Below are positions 54,150-63,798 of a stretch of DNA of 64,000 bases, in pieces. Below the pieces are notes generated by a model. It did no database searches. It worked only from the letters and a program-made list of their open reading frames with translations, and was not told the origin of the DNA. Each line of letters begins with the position of its first letter. The first letter of the stretch is position 1. Location of the stretch: positions 186,001 through 250,000 of the forward strand of contig NZ_CP115913.1 in assembly GCF_027938815.1 (NCBI RefSeq). Direction: 5' to 3'. The translations under genes were made by a program, and so were the position numbers. This DNA is from Oceanirhabdus sp. W0125-5 (lineage in GTDB: Bacteria; Bacillota; Clostridia; Clostridiales; Clostridiaceae).

Positions 54150-55361
54150 CTAATTATTCTCTTCAATACCTTCAATTTCATCTGATTGTTCTACTTGCTC
54201 TGAGTTAACAGTACTATCACTTGACTTGCCTTCTTGAGCATCTACTTCTTGAACTGTTTGTATAGGCAGTGCCTCTACTATTCCTTTAGCTAGTCCTATA
54301 ACTATCTTCTCCTGATACTCTTTAGTATTAAGTAATCTATCTTCATTTTCATTACTTAAGAATCCCATTTCAACTAATACAACCGGCACCTTTGACCAAT
54401 TAAACCCAGTAATATCTTTTCTAGGCTTTAATCCTCTATTATACATTCCTGCTTCCTCTACCATTGCATCAATAAGTATTTTACCACATCTTTTACTCTC
54501 ATCATATATAGCTGCAGTATGCTCTGTTAAATCAGGTATTAACATTGATGCCCCATATGCATTTGGAGTTCCTGCTGAGTCAGCATGCATTCTTATTGCT
54601 AGCGCTGCACCTACATTATTTCCAATCTCAGCTCTCTCTACATTTCCTGGACTTTCTTCATGAGTAGTTTTTGTCATTACAACTATATACCCTAGCTCCT
54701 CTAGTTTCTCTTTTAACATCATAGAAACATCCATAGCTATTATATACTCTGGAACCTTAGTGAAAGACCCTGTTGCCCCTCCTCCATCTTTAATCTTCAT
54801 AACACTAGATCCTGGAGCATTAGGTTCTTTTTCTAGGTTAGATCTATTACCATGACCCGGATCAATCAGTATAATATTATTACTAGGATCATATGTAACC
54901 TTCTTAACATTTGGATATGCTTCATCAACTTTACTTTTAGAATTTGATGTTTTAATTGTTTCTTGAATCTTATTTTCATCATTTTTTGTTTCATTTTTTA
55001 ATGGTTCTTCTGTAACCTCTTTTTTCTCATCTGTAGATGTCTCTGTATTTGAATCTTCTTTTATTTCTTCTTTTGTCTCATCATTTTTACTCTGATTTTC
55101 TTCTTTATTTGCATTATCGATCTCATCTGATTTTTTATCATCATTCTTGTCATTAACTACATTTTCTTTGTGATTATCAGAGCTATCTTTTCTATCAATA
55201 TCTTTAGCTACTTCTTCATTATTTGTATCTTTTGAAGATATCTTCTCACCTGCAACAACTTTATTATCACGATTTCCTAAGGTCATAAATATCACCCCAA
55301 GACAAATTCCCACAAATACTAGCAATATTAAACTTGATTTTTTCTTCTTTTTACGAGTCAT
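54150..55361 (-). CDS. N-acetylmuramoyl-L-alanine amidase (Amidase_3), membrane anchored
   Basis: The 403-residue protein has an N-terminal membrane helix (SLILLVFVGICLGVIFMTLG), a long Lys/Asp/Glu-rich linker (about residues 35-150) and an Amidase_3 domain. Zinc ligands and catalytic Glu are seen as IILIDPGHG, IRMHADSAG and VPVVLVEMGFLSNEND. It cleaves the amide link between glycan and stem peptide, probably in growth, division or spore development. A short acidic tail follows. The start has AAAGGAGCAAAATAAT. Confidence 0.92.
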   Translation of the reverse strand: MTRKKKKKSSLILLVFVGICLGVIFMTLGNRDNKVVAGEKISSKDTNNEEVAKDIDRKDSSDNHKENVVNDKNDDKKSDEIDNANKEENQSKNDETKEEIKEDSNTETSTDEKKEVTEEPLKNETKNDENKIQETIKTSNSKSKVDEAYPNVKKVTYDPSNNIILIDPGHGNRSNLEKEPNAPGSSVMKIKDGGGATGSFTKVPEYIIAMDVSMMLKEKLEELGYIVVMTKTTHEESPGNVERAEIGNNVGAALAIRMHADSAGTPNAYGASMLIPDLTEHTAAIYDESKRCGKILIDAMVEEAGMYNRGLKPRKDITGFNWSKVPVVLVEMGFLSNENEDRLLNTKEYQEKIVIGLAKGIVEALPIQTVQEVDAQEGKSSDSTVNSEQVEQSDEIEGIEENN

Positions 55362-55451
55362 ATTATTTTGCTCCTTTTAGTTTAGTTAATTTTTCATTTA
55401 AAAACAAAATATATAATTATTTTATCATAATATGTAATTATTATAAAGAAA

Positions 55452-55484
55452 ACCAACAGCCTTACTACTTATCAGACTGTTGGT
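55452..55484 (-). terminator. Terminator of the MscS gene
   Basis: ACCAACAG (55452-55459) and CTGTTGGT (55477-55484); on the minus strand TTTTC follows. Confidence 0.65.
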
Positions 55485-55495
55485 AAATTCAAAAT

Positions 55496-56668
55496 TTATT
55501 CTTTATCTACTGCTACTGCTTTAATAGCTTTATCAATAGATGTTTCTTTAACTCCATTACCTGTGTTTTCTATATAAATACTTGTACTTGGGAATGCGAA
55601 ACTTACTCCGTTATCCTCAAATATCTTCATTAACTTAAAGTTGATATCCTCTTTTATTTTCAGATGCTCTCCCCAATTTGTTGTCTTTGTGAAGAAATAC
55701 AGGAATATATCTAAGCTACTGCTGCTAAATTCATTAAAAGTAACAAATATAGTTTCTTGATGAATATCATTATGTTCTCTTAACATACTTTCTATTTGTT
55801 CTATACATAACTTTATCTTCTCTCTAGGTGTATCATATGTAACCCCTAGATTAAATGATATTCTTCTCTTTCCTCTCTTTGTATAGTTTGTTATTGAAGT
55901 ATTCGCAAGAAGAGAGTTTGGTACTATAACCATTTCTTGAGAGAATGTTCTTATTCTTGTACTTCTAAAAGATATATCTTCAACAACCCCTTCAATTGAG
56001 TCTGCTGATATCCAATCTCCAATATTAAAAGGTTTTTCTAGTATTAAAGCAACTCCTCCTATTATATTAGAAGCAAAATCTTTAGCAGCAAGTGAAAATG
56101 CTAATCCTCCAAGACCTACCCCTGTAATTAATGTACTGATGTTAATTCCCCATATAGGTAATATTTGTAATAATGCTGCAATCACTAACAATACTCTTAG
56201 ACATTTTATTATAAATGGATATAATATCTTATCTACCTTTATTCCTAAACGCTCTTTTAGGTTCTCAAACATAACTGATTTTTCTTTAGTTACATTATAA
56301 ACTCCCCATGTAACGCAATAAAGAACTGCAGTCCTCAATACTTTAATAGTTAAGTCATAAGTTATTAACTCTGTTATTGTTTCTTTACTTGTTGTAACTT
56401 GAAGAAAAAATAATATAGCACCGCATATACTAGCTATACTCAATAATATATTAATAGGTTTCTCAAAACTCCTGAATAACTTATCATCAATATCATTCTT
56501 TGTCTTGTCAGCATGTTTCATTAAACGTTTATATATCTTCTTAACTACCACTCTTCTCATAAAGTTCAATATTAAAAATAGACCTAAAGCTAAACCAATC
56601 TCTCTAATATGTATCGTTTTTATAAAAAAATCAAGGACTGATTGCAGAGTAATATTATTAAAATCCAA
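55496..56668 (-). CDS. Small-conductance mechanosensitive channel (MscS family)
   Basis: A TTG start at 56668 behind GAGGGGTGGA gives 390 residues. About four membrane helices are followed by the pore-lining helix GVGLGGLAFSLAAKDFASNI and the beta-domain (GVALILEKPFNIGDWISADS, RIRTFSQEMVIVPNSLLANT). A soluble C-terminal vestibule follows. It releases solutes on hypo-osmotic shock, useful in a cell that imports betaine-type osmolytes through BCCT carriers. Confidence 0.92.
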   Translation of the reverse strand: MDFNNITLQSVLDFFIKTIHIREIGLALGLFLILNFMRRVVVKKIYKRLMKHADKTKNDIDDKLFRSFEKPINILLSIASICGAILFFLQVTTSKETITELITYDLTIKVLRTAVLYCVTWGVYNVTKEKSVMFENLKERLGIKVDKILYPFIIKCLRVLLVIAALLQILPIWGINISTLITGVGLGGLAFSLAAKDFASNIIGGVALILEKPFNIGDWISADSIEGVVEDISFRSTRIRTFSQEMVIVPNSLLANTSITNYTKRGKRRISFNLGVTYDTPREKIKLCIEQIESMLREHNDIHQETIFVTFNEFSSSSLDIFLYFFTKTTNWGEHLKIKEDINFKLMKIFEDNGVSFAFPSTSIYIENTGNGVKETSIDKAIKAVAVDKE

Positions 56669-56872
56669 TTTAAATCCACCCCTCACCGAAATCAATATTT
56701 ATTCAATTAATATTATACATCCATGTTAGGTTATAGGGCAAATTAACATTCTTTAAATTTGGTTTTTAACTCTAATCCTTGAAGATATTCATTTATAATT
56801 TGTATTCTTAAATCTATCCTATTTATGTTATTATATAAACAAAATATTATTTACAGAAAGCAGGGATAAAAG

Positions 56873-57445
56873 ATGAATATACTATGCTTAGGAGACAGCC
56901 TAACAGCTGGCTATGGCGTTTCATTAAATGAAAACTGGGTTTCAATAATAAACAAAAATCTTCATCCTTCTTTTATCAATAAAGGTATTAATGGTGATAC
57001 TTCAACAGGATTATTAATGCGTTGGGAAAAAGATGTTATGAGTACCAAGCCTTCAATGTGCTTTATTATGATTGGACTTAATGACTTAATGAGAAACACT
57101 TCTCCTGAGAGCATAATTAAAAATATTAATATTATTGTTAAAGATTCTTTTTCATCTGGCATAATCCCTATTATGTTATCTCAACCACCAATCAACATTC
57201 ATATGGCCTCTTCACTATGGGATAGCTACCTCAATTATTCTCAAATATTACTCAAACAAACTTACCTTAATGATTTATTTAAAGATTTTTGTTCTTCAAA
57301 AAATATTCTATTTATTGATATCTTTTCATATTTTAAAAGTATATGTGATACTGAAAATTATCATTCTGATGGAATTCATTTAAACTCATATGGAAATAGT
57401 CAGCTGGCTGAATTTATTTCCCAAGAAATACAACCATTTTTATGA
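56873..57445 (+). CDS. SGNH/GDSL family esterase
   Basis: The 190-residue protein starts NILCLGDSLTAGYGVSLNEN (catalytic Ser in GDSL), then INGDTSTGLLMRWEKDV (Gly block), IMIGLNDLMRN (Asn) and HSDGIHLNSYGN (Asp/His). It has no signal peptide, so it acts inside the cell, perhaps as lysophospholipase or thioesterase (TesA-like). The start follows GCAGGGATAAAAG. Confidence 0.9.
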   Translation: MNILCLGDSLTAGYGVSLNENWVSIINKNLHPSFINKGINGDTSTGLLMRWEKDVMSTKPSMCFIMIGLNDLMRNTSPESIIKNINIIVKDSFSSGIIPIMLSQPPINIHMASSLWDSYLNYSQILLKQTYLNDLFKDFCSSKNILFIDIFSYFKSICDTENYHSDGIHLNSYGNSQLAEFISQEIQPFL

Positions 57446-57612
57446 ATAATTTATCCACGAAGCCCTTATACACATTTTTACTTTTATGGGTTTCATACGT
57501 TAAGTTTGAATAAGATAATTACATTATCACATTTTTATAGTATAATATATATTGAATTATTTAAATATAGTATGTTTTATTTTTTAAATAATATATAACT
57601 TAGAGGTAAAAT

Positions 57613-59589
57613 ATGATGAATAATTATAGTGTTGATTTTCTTGAAAAAAATAGCAAGTATTTAGAATTGCTGTCTAAGCAGTATCCTTCTGTTGCAGCTG
57701 CTTGTACTGAAATTATAAATCTTGAAGCAATTTGCAACCTACCTAAAGGAACTGAACATTTCTTGACAGATATCCATGGTGAGTATGAAGCATTTACTCA
57801 TGTTTTAAGAAATGCTTCCGGGGTTATAAAGAGAAAAATATCAGATATATTTGGTAACTCCCTAATGGAATGTGAGAAAAAAAGTTTAGCAACTTTGATT
57901 TACTATCCAGAACAGAAAATAGATATTGTAAAAAAAACTGAGCCTGATATGAATGACTGGTATAAGATTACACTCTACAAGCTTATAGAAATTTGTAGGA
58001 ATGTATCATCAAAATATACACGTTCTAAGGTTAGAAAAGCCCTTCCAAATGATTTTCGATATATAATTGAAGAATTACTTCATGAAAATGAAAATGGTTT
58101 GAATAAACAAGAATATTATAATCAAATTATAGATAGTATTATAAACATCGACAGAGCAAGAGAATTCATAATTGCCCTTTGCAAACTAATACAACGCTTA
58201 TCCGTAGATAACCTCCATATTCTTGGCGATATCTATGATAGAGGTCCTGGAGCCCATATAATAATGGATGAGCTTATTGACTACCACTCAGTTGATATTC
58301 AATGGGGAAATCATGATATTATTTGGATGGGGGCTGCTGCGGGTAATAAGGCTTGTATGGCCAATGCTATACGTATATCTGCTAGATACGCTAACTTAGA
58401 TACTATAGAAGAAGGTTACGGTATAAATATGCTTCCATTGGCAACCTTTGCTCTGGAACATTATAATGATGATCCTTGTTCATCATTTCATCCTAAAATA
58501 GCTAATGAATCTCATTATAATGAGAAAGATTTAAAGCTATTAGCTAAAATGCATAAGGCCATATCCATAATTCAATTTAAACTAGAAGGTCAAACCATAA
58601 TGAACCATCCTGAGTTCAAAATGAATGATCGTCTATTATTAGATAAGATTAATTTTAAAGACAATACTATTGTCATTGAAGATAAGGTATACCCTTTGAA
58701 TGATAAAGATTTTCCAACAATAGATCCTAAATCACCTTATAGTCTTACATCAGATGAGAGTGATCTATTAGATAAGCTAACATTCTCTTTTAAAAATAGT
58801 GAAAAACTACAGAAACATATTAGATTCCTTTACTCAAATGGAAGTATGTATTTAAAATACAATTCTAACCTTTTATATCATGGTTGTATACCTATGAATG
58901 AAAATGGTGATTTCACTGAAATATGTTATAATGACTCTCATTTTAATGGTGAAAAACTTCTTAATTTATTTGATAGACTTGCTAGAGAAGCTTACTTCGG
59001 AAAATCTGAAAATAAGGAGTTTTCACTAGATGTGTTATGGTATTTATGGTGTGGTCCAAACTCACCTCTATTTGGTAAGGATAAGATGACCACTTTTGAA
59101 AGATATTTTATTGATGACAAGGCATCACACATAGAAAAGAAGAATCCTTATTTTACTCTTAGAAATAATGAAGATATTTGTAAAAAGGTTCTTAGTGAGT
59201 TTGGCCTTGATCCAAGCATATCTCATATTATAAATGGACATGTGCCTGTTAAAACAAAAAAGGGAGAAAGCCCAATAAAAGCCAATGGTAAACTCCTAGT
59301 AATTGATGGTGGTTTCTCAAAAGCATACCAACCTGAAACAGGAATTGCTGGTTATACACTAATATATAATTCTTTAGGCTTAATGCTAGCATCACACGCA
59401 CCATTTGAATCTATACAAAAAGCAATTTCCGAAGAGAAAGATATTCTTTCTACAACAATAGTACTTGAAAAGAACTTCAAACGAATAAGAATTTTAGATA
59501 CAGACAAAGGTAAAGAACTCCATGGTCAAATTGATGACTTAAAAATGCTCCTTGCTGCATATAGAAAAGGGGTAATAAAAGAAAAATAA
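57613..59589 (+). CDS. fbp: Fructose-1,6-bisphosphatase class III
   Basis: The 658-residue length and sequence match the Firmicute-specific class III enzyme. It shows a calcineurin-like phosphatase core with [55 protein letters not shown] and [20 protein letters not shown]. It hydrolyses fructose-1,6-bisphosphate for gluconeogenesis. The start follows AGAGGTAAAAT, with a second ATG directly after. Confidence 0.96.
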   Translation: MMNNYSVDFLEKNSKYLELLSKQYPSVAAACTEIINLEAICNLPKGTEHFLTDIHGEYEAFTHVLRNASGVIKRKISDIFGNSLMECEKKSLATLIYYPEQKIDIVKKTEPDMNDWYKITLYKLIEICRNVSSKYTRSKVRKALPNDFRYIIEELLHENENGLNKQEYYNQIIDSIINIDRAREFIIALCKLIQRLSVDNLHILGDIYDRGPGAHIIMDELIDYHSVDIQWGNHDIIWMGAAAGNKACMANAIRISARYANLDTIEEGYGINMLPLATFALEHYNDDPCSSFHPKIANESHYNEKDLKLLAKMHKAISIIQFKLEGQTIMNHPEFKMNDRLLLDKINFKDNTIVIEDKVYPLNDKDFPTIDPKSPYSLTSDESDLLDKLTFSFKNSEKLQKHIRFLYSNGSMYLKYNSNLLYHGCIPMNENGDFTEICYNDSHFNGEKLLNLFDRLAREAYFGKSENKEFSLDVLWYLWCGPNSPLFGKDKMTTFERYFIDDKASHIEKKNPYFTLRNNEDICKKVLSEFGLDPSISHIINGHVPVKTKKGESPIKANGKLLVIDGGFSKAYQPETGIAGYTLIYNSLGLMLASHAPFESIQKAISEEKDILSTTIVLEKNFKRIRILDTDKGKELHGQIDDLKMLLAAYRKGVIKEK

Positions 59590-59643
59590 ATTAACTTGAT
59601 TAAGCTTTTTATATAGAGATATAATAATACTTGAGGTGATTAT

Positions 59644-59907
59644 ATGGAAAATAATTTCAAATTCTTTAGTCATAAATCATGCGAATACTTTCCTTGCCAT
59701 AAAGTAAAAGATGAGTCCAAATTTAACTGCCTCTTCTGCTACTGTCCTTTATATGCGCTTGGAAAAGATTGTGGTGGTAATTTCAAAGTAAAATATGGAG
59801 TGAAGGATTGTAGTGATTGTCTAATACCTCATTCCGAAAACGGCTATGATTATATAATGAAAAAATGGTCTGAAATAAGTGAATTAGCACAAAAAAACTT
59901 AGACTAA
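59644..59907 (+). CDS. Cysteine-rich small domain protein
   Basis: The 87-residue protein has CEYFPCHKVKDESKFNCLFC, then YCPLYALGKDCGG and VKDCSDCLIPH, eight Cys in the pattern of the cysteine-rich small domain family (COG2158-type), presumed metal-binding. It follows fbp by 54 bp on the same strand. Function unknown. Confidence 0.85.
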   Translation: MENNFKFFSHKSCEYFPCHKVKDESKFNCLFCYCPLYALGKDCGGNFKVKYGVKDCSDCLIPHSENGYDYIMKKWSEISELAQKNLD

Positions 59908-59910
59908 AAG

Positions 59911-59940
59911 AAAAGAGCTGACCTTTCGGTCAGCTCTTTT
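59911..59940. terminator. Bidirectional terminator
   Basis: AAAAGAGCTGACC (59911-59923) and GGTCAGCTCTTTT (59928-59940), perfect 13-bp stem with a TTTC loop. Confidence 0.92.
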
Positions 59941-59945
59941 TTAGT

Positions 59946-60851
59946 TTATACTTCTCCATCTTGTTGAGGAATATATATAGTTATTCCTGCTTTAATAGCA
60001 TTTTCATCTGTAATATTATTGTGTTTCATCAACATTTCAATAGCTTTATGATAATCTTTACACCAAGACATCTTAGATACAACTATATCGTAAATAGTAT
60101 CTCCAGTCTTAATTGTATATGCTTCTCCTTCAGGCAATAAGTTTTCAAAATTAGCCTTAGTAGGTATAATCATCTTACTTCCAGTGATTATTAAATTAGG
60201 ATCTGCTATATTATTTACTTTTGATATAAGCTTCTTAGCATGCTCAAAATAAATATTATTTGAAACATCTAATTTATTAGCTATTAAGCATTTTTTAGTA
60301 ATATCACTTAATGTTTCTTTAGGTTGAACTATGTATTTATTCTTAAATACATAAACAACATTTTTTCCTTGGCTCTGCTTTAATTCTTTATCACTATCTT
60401 TTGTCTCATCTATAATATTTCCATCTTCATCTACATTTTTACTAGTTTTTTCTTCATTAAGTTCTTTGTTATCATCAGTTTTTTTGTTTGTTTCATCACT
60501 TTTATTTTCATCTAATTCTTTATCTGTGTCATCTGTTTTTTCTTTATCATCTACATCTTTATTTGTTTCATCAGTATTTTCTTTTTCATCCATTTTTGAT
60601 GTAGTATCTTTTTCATCTTTAGTATTTTCTTTTGAATCTTTATTTGTGTTTTCGATATTTTTATCCTGATCTACTTTTTCATCATCTATTATCCCGTCAT
60701 CAGCAATATCACTTATCTCGTTGTTTATCATACCATTACCTAAAGTACTATCTTCCTGAGATACATTCCCTATTAATCTAGTACCTATAAATACAGCTAA
60801 AATTACTACTAAAATTGAACCACCAATTATTAGTTGATTTTTATATTTCAT
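59946..60851 (-). CDS. Membrane-anchored protein with two LysM-like domains
   Basis: The 301-residue protein has an N-terminal helix (LIIGGSILVVILAVFIGTRL). A low-complexity linker of repeated Asp/Glu/Lys/Thr/Asn (about residues 45-165) follows. Then come two LysM-like units: YIVQPKETLSDITKKCLIAN to ITGSKMIIPTK, and YTIKTGDTIYDIVVSKMSWC to IKAGITIYIPQQ. LysM binds N-acetylglucosamine in peptidoglycan or spore cortex. Its layout parallels the amidase at 54150. The start follows AGGAAGGAG. Confidence 0.88.
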   Translation of the reverse strand: MKYKNQLIIGGSILVVILAVFIGTRLIGNVSQEDSTLGNGMINNEISDIADDGIIDDEKVDQDKNIENTNKDSKENTKDEKDTTSKMDEKENTDETNKDVDDKEKTDDTDKELDENKSDETNKKTDDNKELNEEKTSKNVDEDGNIIDETKDSDKELKQSQGKNVVYVFKNKYIVQPKETLSDITKKCLIANKLDVSNNIYFEHAKKLISKVNNIADPNLIITGSKMIIPTKANFENLLPEGEAYTIKTGDTIYDIVVSKMSWCKDYHKAIEMLMKHNNITDENAIKAGITIYIPQQDGEV

Positions 60852-60947
60852 TTTTATCGCTCCTTCCTATGTTTAATAATTCCCACATAGACTTAATTTA
60901 TACATATAAAGCATACTTTTCTTATTTTTTTTAATGTTTTCCAAAAT

Positions 60948-60972
60948 AAAAGAGAACCTAAGGTTCTCTTTT
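60948..60972 (-). terminator. Terminator of the YkuS-like gene
   Basis: AAAAGAGAACCT and AGGTTCTCTTTT form an almost loop-less palindrome flanked by A/T runs. Confidence 0.7.
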
Positions 60973-60995
60973 ATTTTATATAGTATTATTATTTT

Positions 60996-61253
60996 TTAAG
61001 TCATTTGTTTATCTAATTCATTTTTAACATCTTCTGCTGACATACCATCTGCATTAATCACAGACGCATTTGTCAAAGTAGTTTCTATACCCATAAAATC
61101 TTTACTTTCTCCAGTTATGACAACTGCATCAAATTTATTGAGATAGTTTTTAGCTGATTTTTTTCTATTATCAAATTCTTTAACTTTAAATCCTTCATTT
61201 TCTAAATGATTTTTTATAGGTCCCAGCCCTTTTTGTACAGCAACCTTTTTCAT
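60996..61253 (-). CDS. YkuS family protein (UPF0180)
   Basis: The 85-residue protein matches the small UPF0180/YkuS family: QKGLGPIKNHLENEGFKVKE, FDAVVITGESKDFMGIETTL and SVINADGMSAEDVKNELDKQ. The function of the family is unknown. The start follows GGAAGGAG. It has its own terminator downstream. Confidence 0.85.
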   Translation of the reverse strand: MKKVAVQKGLGPIKNHLENEGFKVKEFDNRKKSAKNYLNKFDAVVITGESKDFMGIETTLTNASVINADGMSAEDVKNELDKQMT

Positions 61254-61346
61254 TTTTAGATTTCTCCTTCCTTGAATAGATTTTATAATTTTATTATTTG
61301 CAAATATGCTACTTATATTCTAAGCTTTTAACTTTAATCAAATAAA

Positions 61347-61372
61347 AAAGAGTATGATTTCTCATACCCTTT
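61347..61372 (-). terminator. Terminator of the darA-holB-ricT operon
   Basis: On the minus strand AAAGGGTATGA pairs with TCATACTCTTT (one G-U) and runs into TTTT. Confidence 0.75.
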
Positions 61373-61396
61373 AATAAATGAATTTTAAATTTAAGT

Positions 61397-61597
61397 TTAA
61401 ATCACAGTAAAGCCCATTTCTTCTATAGATGCAATTATCTCGTCTATATTAGTATATTGATTAAATACAATCTCAGCTTTTCCTTCTTTTCTTTCAATCT
61501 TACATGCTAAAACACCATCATTGAATGAAATTGCTTGTTTTACTTTGTTTACATCCTTAGAAGATTTCATACCACAAATACTGATTACTTCTTTCAT
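61397..61597 (-). CDS. HMA-fold small protein lacking the metal-binding CxxC
   Basis: The 66-residue protein has the beta-alpha-beta-beta-alpha-beta layout of copper chaperones (VNKVKQAISFNDGVLACKIE, AEIVFNQYTNIDEIIASIEE). The loop that normally reads GMxCxxC is CGMKSSKD here, so classical Cu(I) binding is unlikely. It starts 13 bp after ricT and is probably in the same operon. Start site AGGAGG. Confidence 0.75.
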   Translation of the reverse strand: MKEVISICGMKSSKDVNKVKQAISFNDGVLACKIERKEGKAEIVFNQYTNIDEIIASIEEMGFTVI

Positions 61598-61610
61598 TTG
61601 TTTTTTCCTC

Positions 61611-62519
61611 CTAATTCTCTTTAAACAATTCCTCTAGAGCTTCTCTATCTTCATTGCTTTTTAATTCTCTTTTTATATCTTCTTCATACTCTTTATCAGC
61701 TTCAAAATGTCCGCTTATAAGTTCAACATCACTAAGATTTACTAACTTTATTTCTTCATTCTCAGTAATAGTAATCTTTACTTTAAGAGTTTCTCTAAGA
61801 AGATTATTTTCTACAACTGTTCCTTTTCCAAATGGAGTCATAACGATAGAATCAACTTTTGGCATTCTATCTCTTACATCTTCATAAGATTCTTGCTCAT
61901 AAGTTAAACAACACATTAATCTTCCACATATTCCTGAAATTTTTGAAGGATTTAAGGATAAGTTTTGTTCCTTAGCCATTTTTATAGATACAGGAACAAA
62001 TTCTCCCAAAAATGTTGAACAACATAATGGTCTTCCACAAGGTCCTAATCCACTAATCATCTTTGCCTCATCTCTTACACCAATCTGTCTCAGTTCAATA
62101 CGTGTTCTAAATACTGATGCTAGATCTTTTACAAGTTCTCTAAAGTCGACTCTTCCATCAGCTGTAAAATAGAATATTATTTTATTATTATCAAATGTGT
62201 ATTCTACATCAATAAGCTTCATTATCAAACTATGTTTTTCTATTTTATCTATAAATATGTCAAAAGCTTCTTTTTCCTTCTCTTTATTTATCTTATGCTT
62301 TTCTCTATCTTCCTCTGTTGCTATCCTTATAACATTCTTAAGTGGAGATACTATCTCCTCTTCATTTATTTCTTTTATACCTATAACAGCTTTTCCATAC
62401 TCTATACCTCTAGCTGTTTCAACTATAACATCATCATTCTTCTTTATATCTAAATCCGCTGGATCAAAGTAATATATTTTCCCAGCTTTTTTAAATCTAA
62501 CCCCTGTTACTTTTACCAT
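61611..62519 (-). CDS. ricT: RicT (YaaT) PSP1 domain protein
   Basis: The 302-residue protein has the PSP1 signature VTGVRFKKAGKIYYFDPADL, with DFRELVKDLASVFRTRIELR. The Cys clusters GPCGRPLCCSTFLGEF and GICGRLMCCLTYE are those of the Fe-S cluster ligands known for RicT. With RicA and RicF it affects RNase Y-dependent RNA maturation and Spo0A phosphorylation in Bacillus. It lies one base after holB. The start follows AGGAGGTG. Confidence 0.94.
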   Translation of the reverse strand: MVKVTGVRFKKAGKIYYFDPADLDIKKNDDVIVETARGIEYGKAVIGIKEINEEEIVSPLKNVIRIATEEDREKHKINKEKEKEAFDIFIDKIEKHSLIMKLIDVEYTFDNNKIIFYFTADGRVDFRELVKDLASVFRTRIELRQIGVRDEAKMISGLGPCGRPLCCSTFLGEFVPVSIKMAKEQNLSLNPSKISGICGRLMCCLTYEQESYEDVRDRMPKVDSIVMTPFGKGTVVENNLLRETLKVKITITENEEIKLVNLSDVELISGHFEADKEYEEDIKRELKSNEDREALEELFKEN

Positions 62520-62520
62520 A

Positions 62521-63456
62521 TTACACCTCCTGTAACTCTAGTAGCATTACTTCAATAGCTATATTAAAATTTAAGTTCTTTACTATATTTTCATTTGTTT
62601 TATTTATACTTTTAAGCATATTTATTAATGATTTATATGAATAGTCATCTGATATTGACTTTATATCCTCTAGATAATCTTTATTTAAAATCATACTTTC
62701 ATCATAACATTCTTTTATTATAATCATATCTCTTATTAAGTTAACTAAACAACTATATAAATCATCCCAATCTGCTTTATATGATAATAGTTTTGAAGTA
62801 CATTCAAATAATTTATTATCAACTTTAGATTTAAAGAATTCAATAGAAAAAACTCTAAGTTCCTTAAATATTTCATCTTCAAGAAATCTTTCAGCCCTTC
62901 CTGGAATTCCTTCTGAAAAACTCAAAACCATCTGCAATAAATCTTCTGAAATATTACTGTGTTCTCTGTGAATAAATTTTTCCATGTCATTATTAGCGAG
63001 TTTTCTTAGCTTATGAATTTGACATCTAGATTGTATAGTACCCAATATACTTTCAAGATTATCACTAAGAACAATAATAAAAACTCCTTTAGGTGGTTCC
63101 TCAATAGTTTTTAAGAAGGCATTTTGAGCTTGAGGTGTAAGGTTATTACCATCATGTACTATTATAACTTTCTTGTCACCTTCAAATGGTCGTTTATTAA
63201 CCTCTTTAATCAACTCTCTAATTTCATTAACACCTATTGATTTTTTATTCTTTCCAATTCTCCATTGGAGTATATCTATATGTTCTCTCTCTCTTTTTAA
63301 TCCTAGAATTTCAAGCGCTATACCCTTTGCTATAACACTTTTTCCAATTCCATCTTCTCCAACTATTAGATGAGCATGAGCAAATTTTCCCTCTTTTATT
63401 GCATTAGCCATATTGTGTATATTCATTTTATGTCCAATAATATCCTTCAGAATCAT
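62521..63456 (-). CDS. holB: DNA polymerase III delta' subunit
   Basis: The 311-residue clamp-loader AAA+ protein has AHLIVGEDGIGKSVIAKGIA (Walker A, modified), KKVIIVHDGNNLTPQAQNAF followed by LKTIEEPP, and SRCQIHKLRKL (SRC motif). No zinc-binding Cys set is seen in the first domain. The order darA-holB-ricT matches the origin-proximal block of Firmicutes. Start site GAGGTATAG. Confidence 0.94.
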   Translation of the reverse strand: MILKDIIGHKMNIHNMANAIKEGKFAHAHLIVGEDGIGKSVIAKGIALEILGLKREREHIDILQWRIGKNKKSIGVNEIRELIKEVNKRPFEGDKKVIIVHDGNNLTPQAQNAFLKTIEEPPKGVFIIVLSDNLESILGTIQSRCQIHKLRKLANNDMEKFIHREHSNISEDLLQMVLSFSEGIPGRAERFLEDEIFKELRVFSIEFFKSKVDNKLFECTSKLLSYKADWDDLYSCLVNLIRDMIIIKECYDESMILNKDYLEDIKSISDDYSYKSLINMLKSINKTNENIVKNLNFNIAIEVMLLELQEV

Positions 63457-63468
63457 ATCTATACCTCA

Positions 63469-63798
63469 TTAAAATTTAAGAAACTGATCTACATCTACAA
63501 CAAATATCGTAGCTCCTCCAACAGTAACTTCTATTGGATAAGGAACAAAAACGCCTGTAGTGCCTAATGTAGGTGTCGGTGAAGTTACTATCTGTTTCCT
63601 TGTACTGCACTCATCCTTTATAATATCAATAACATCATTAACCTTCTCTTTAGCAACTCCTATTATAAGCGTAGTATTGCCTGATTTTAAAAACCCTCCA
63701 GTAGTTGCAAGTTTAGTTACACCATATTTTTCTTCGGTTAATCTGTCAGTTAGAATATTAGCATCTTCATCTTGAATAATTGCAATTACAAGCTTCAT
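63469..63798 (-). CDS. darA: Cyclic-di-AMP receptor (DarA/PstA, YaaQ)
   Basis: This 109-residue PII-like protein starts MKLVIAIIQDEDANILTDRL, with YGVTKLATTGGFLKSGNTTL and the C-terminal GATIFVVDVDQFLKF, the YaaQ/PstA pattern. It is a trimer that binds cyclic di-AMP in the T-loop region. It lies 12 bp before holB. The start follows AGGAGGATACT. Confidence 0.95.
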   Translation of the reverse strand: MKLVIAIIQDEDANILTDRLTEEKYGVTKLATTGGFLKSGNTTLIIGVAKEKVNDVIDIIKDECSTRKQIVTSPTPTLGTTGVFVPYPIEVTVGGATIFVVDVDQFLKF

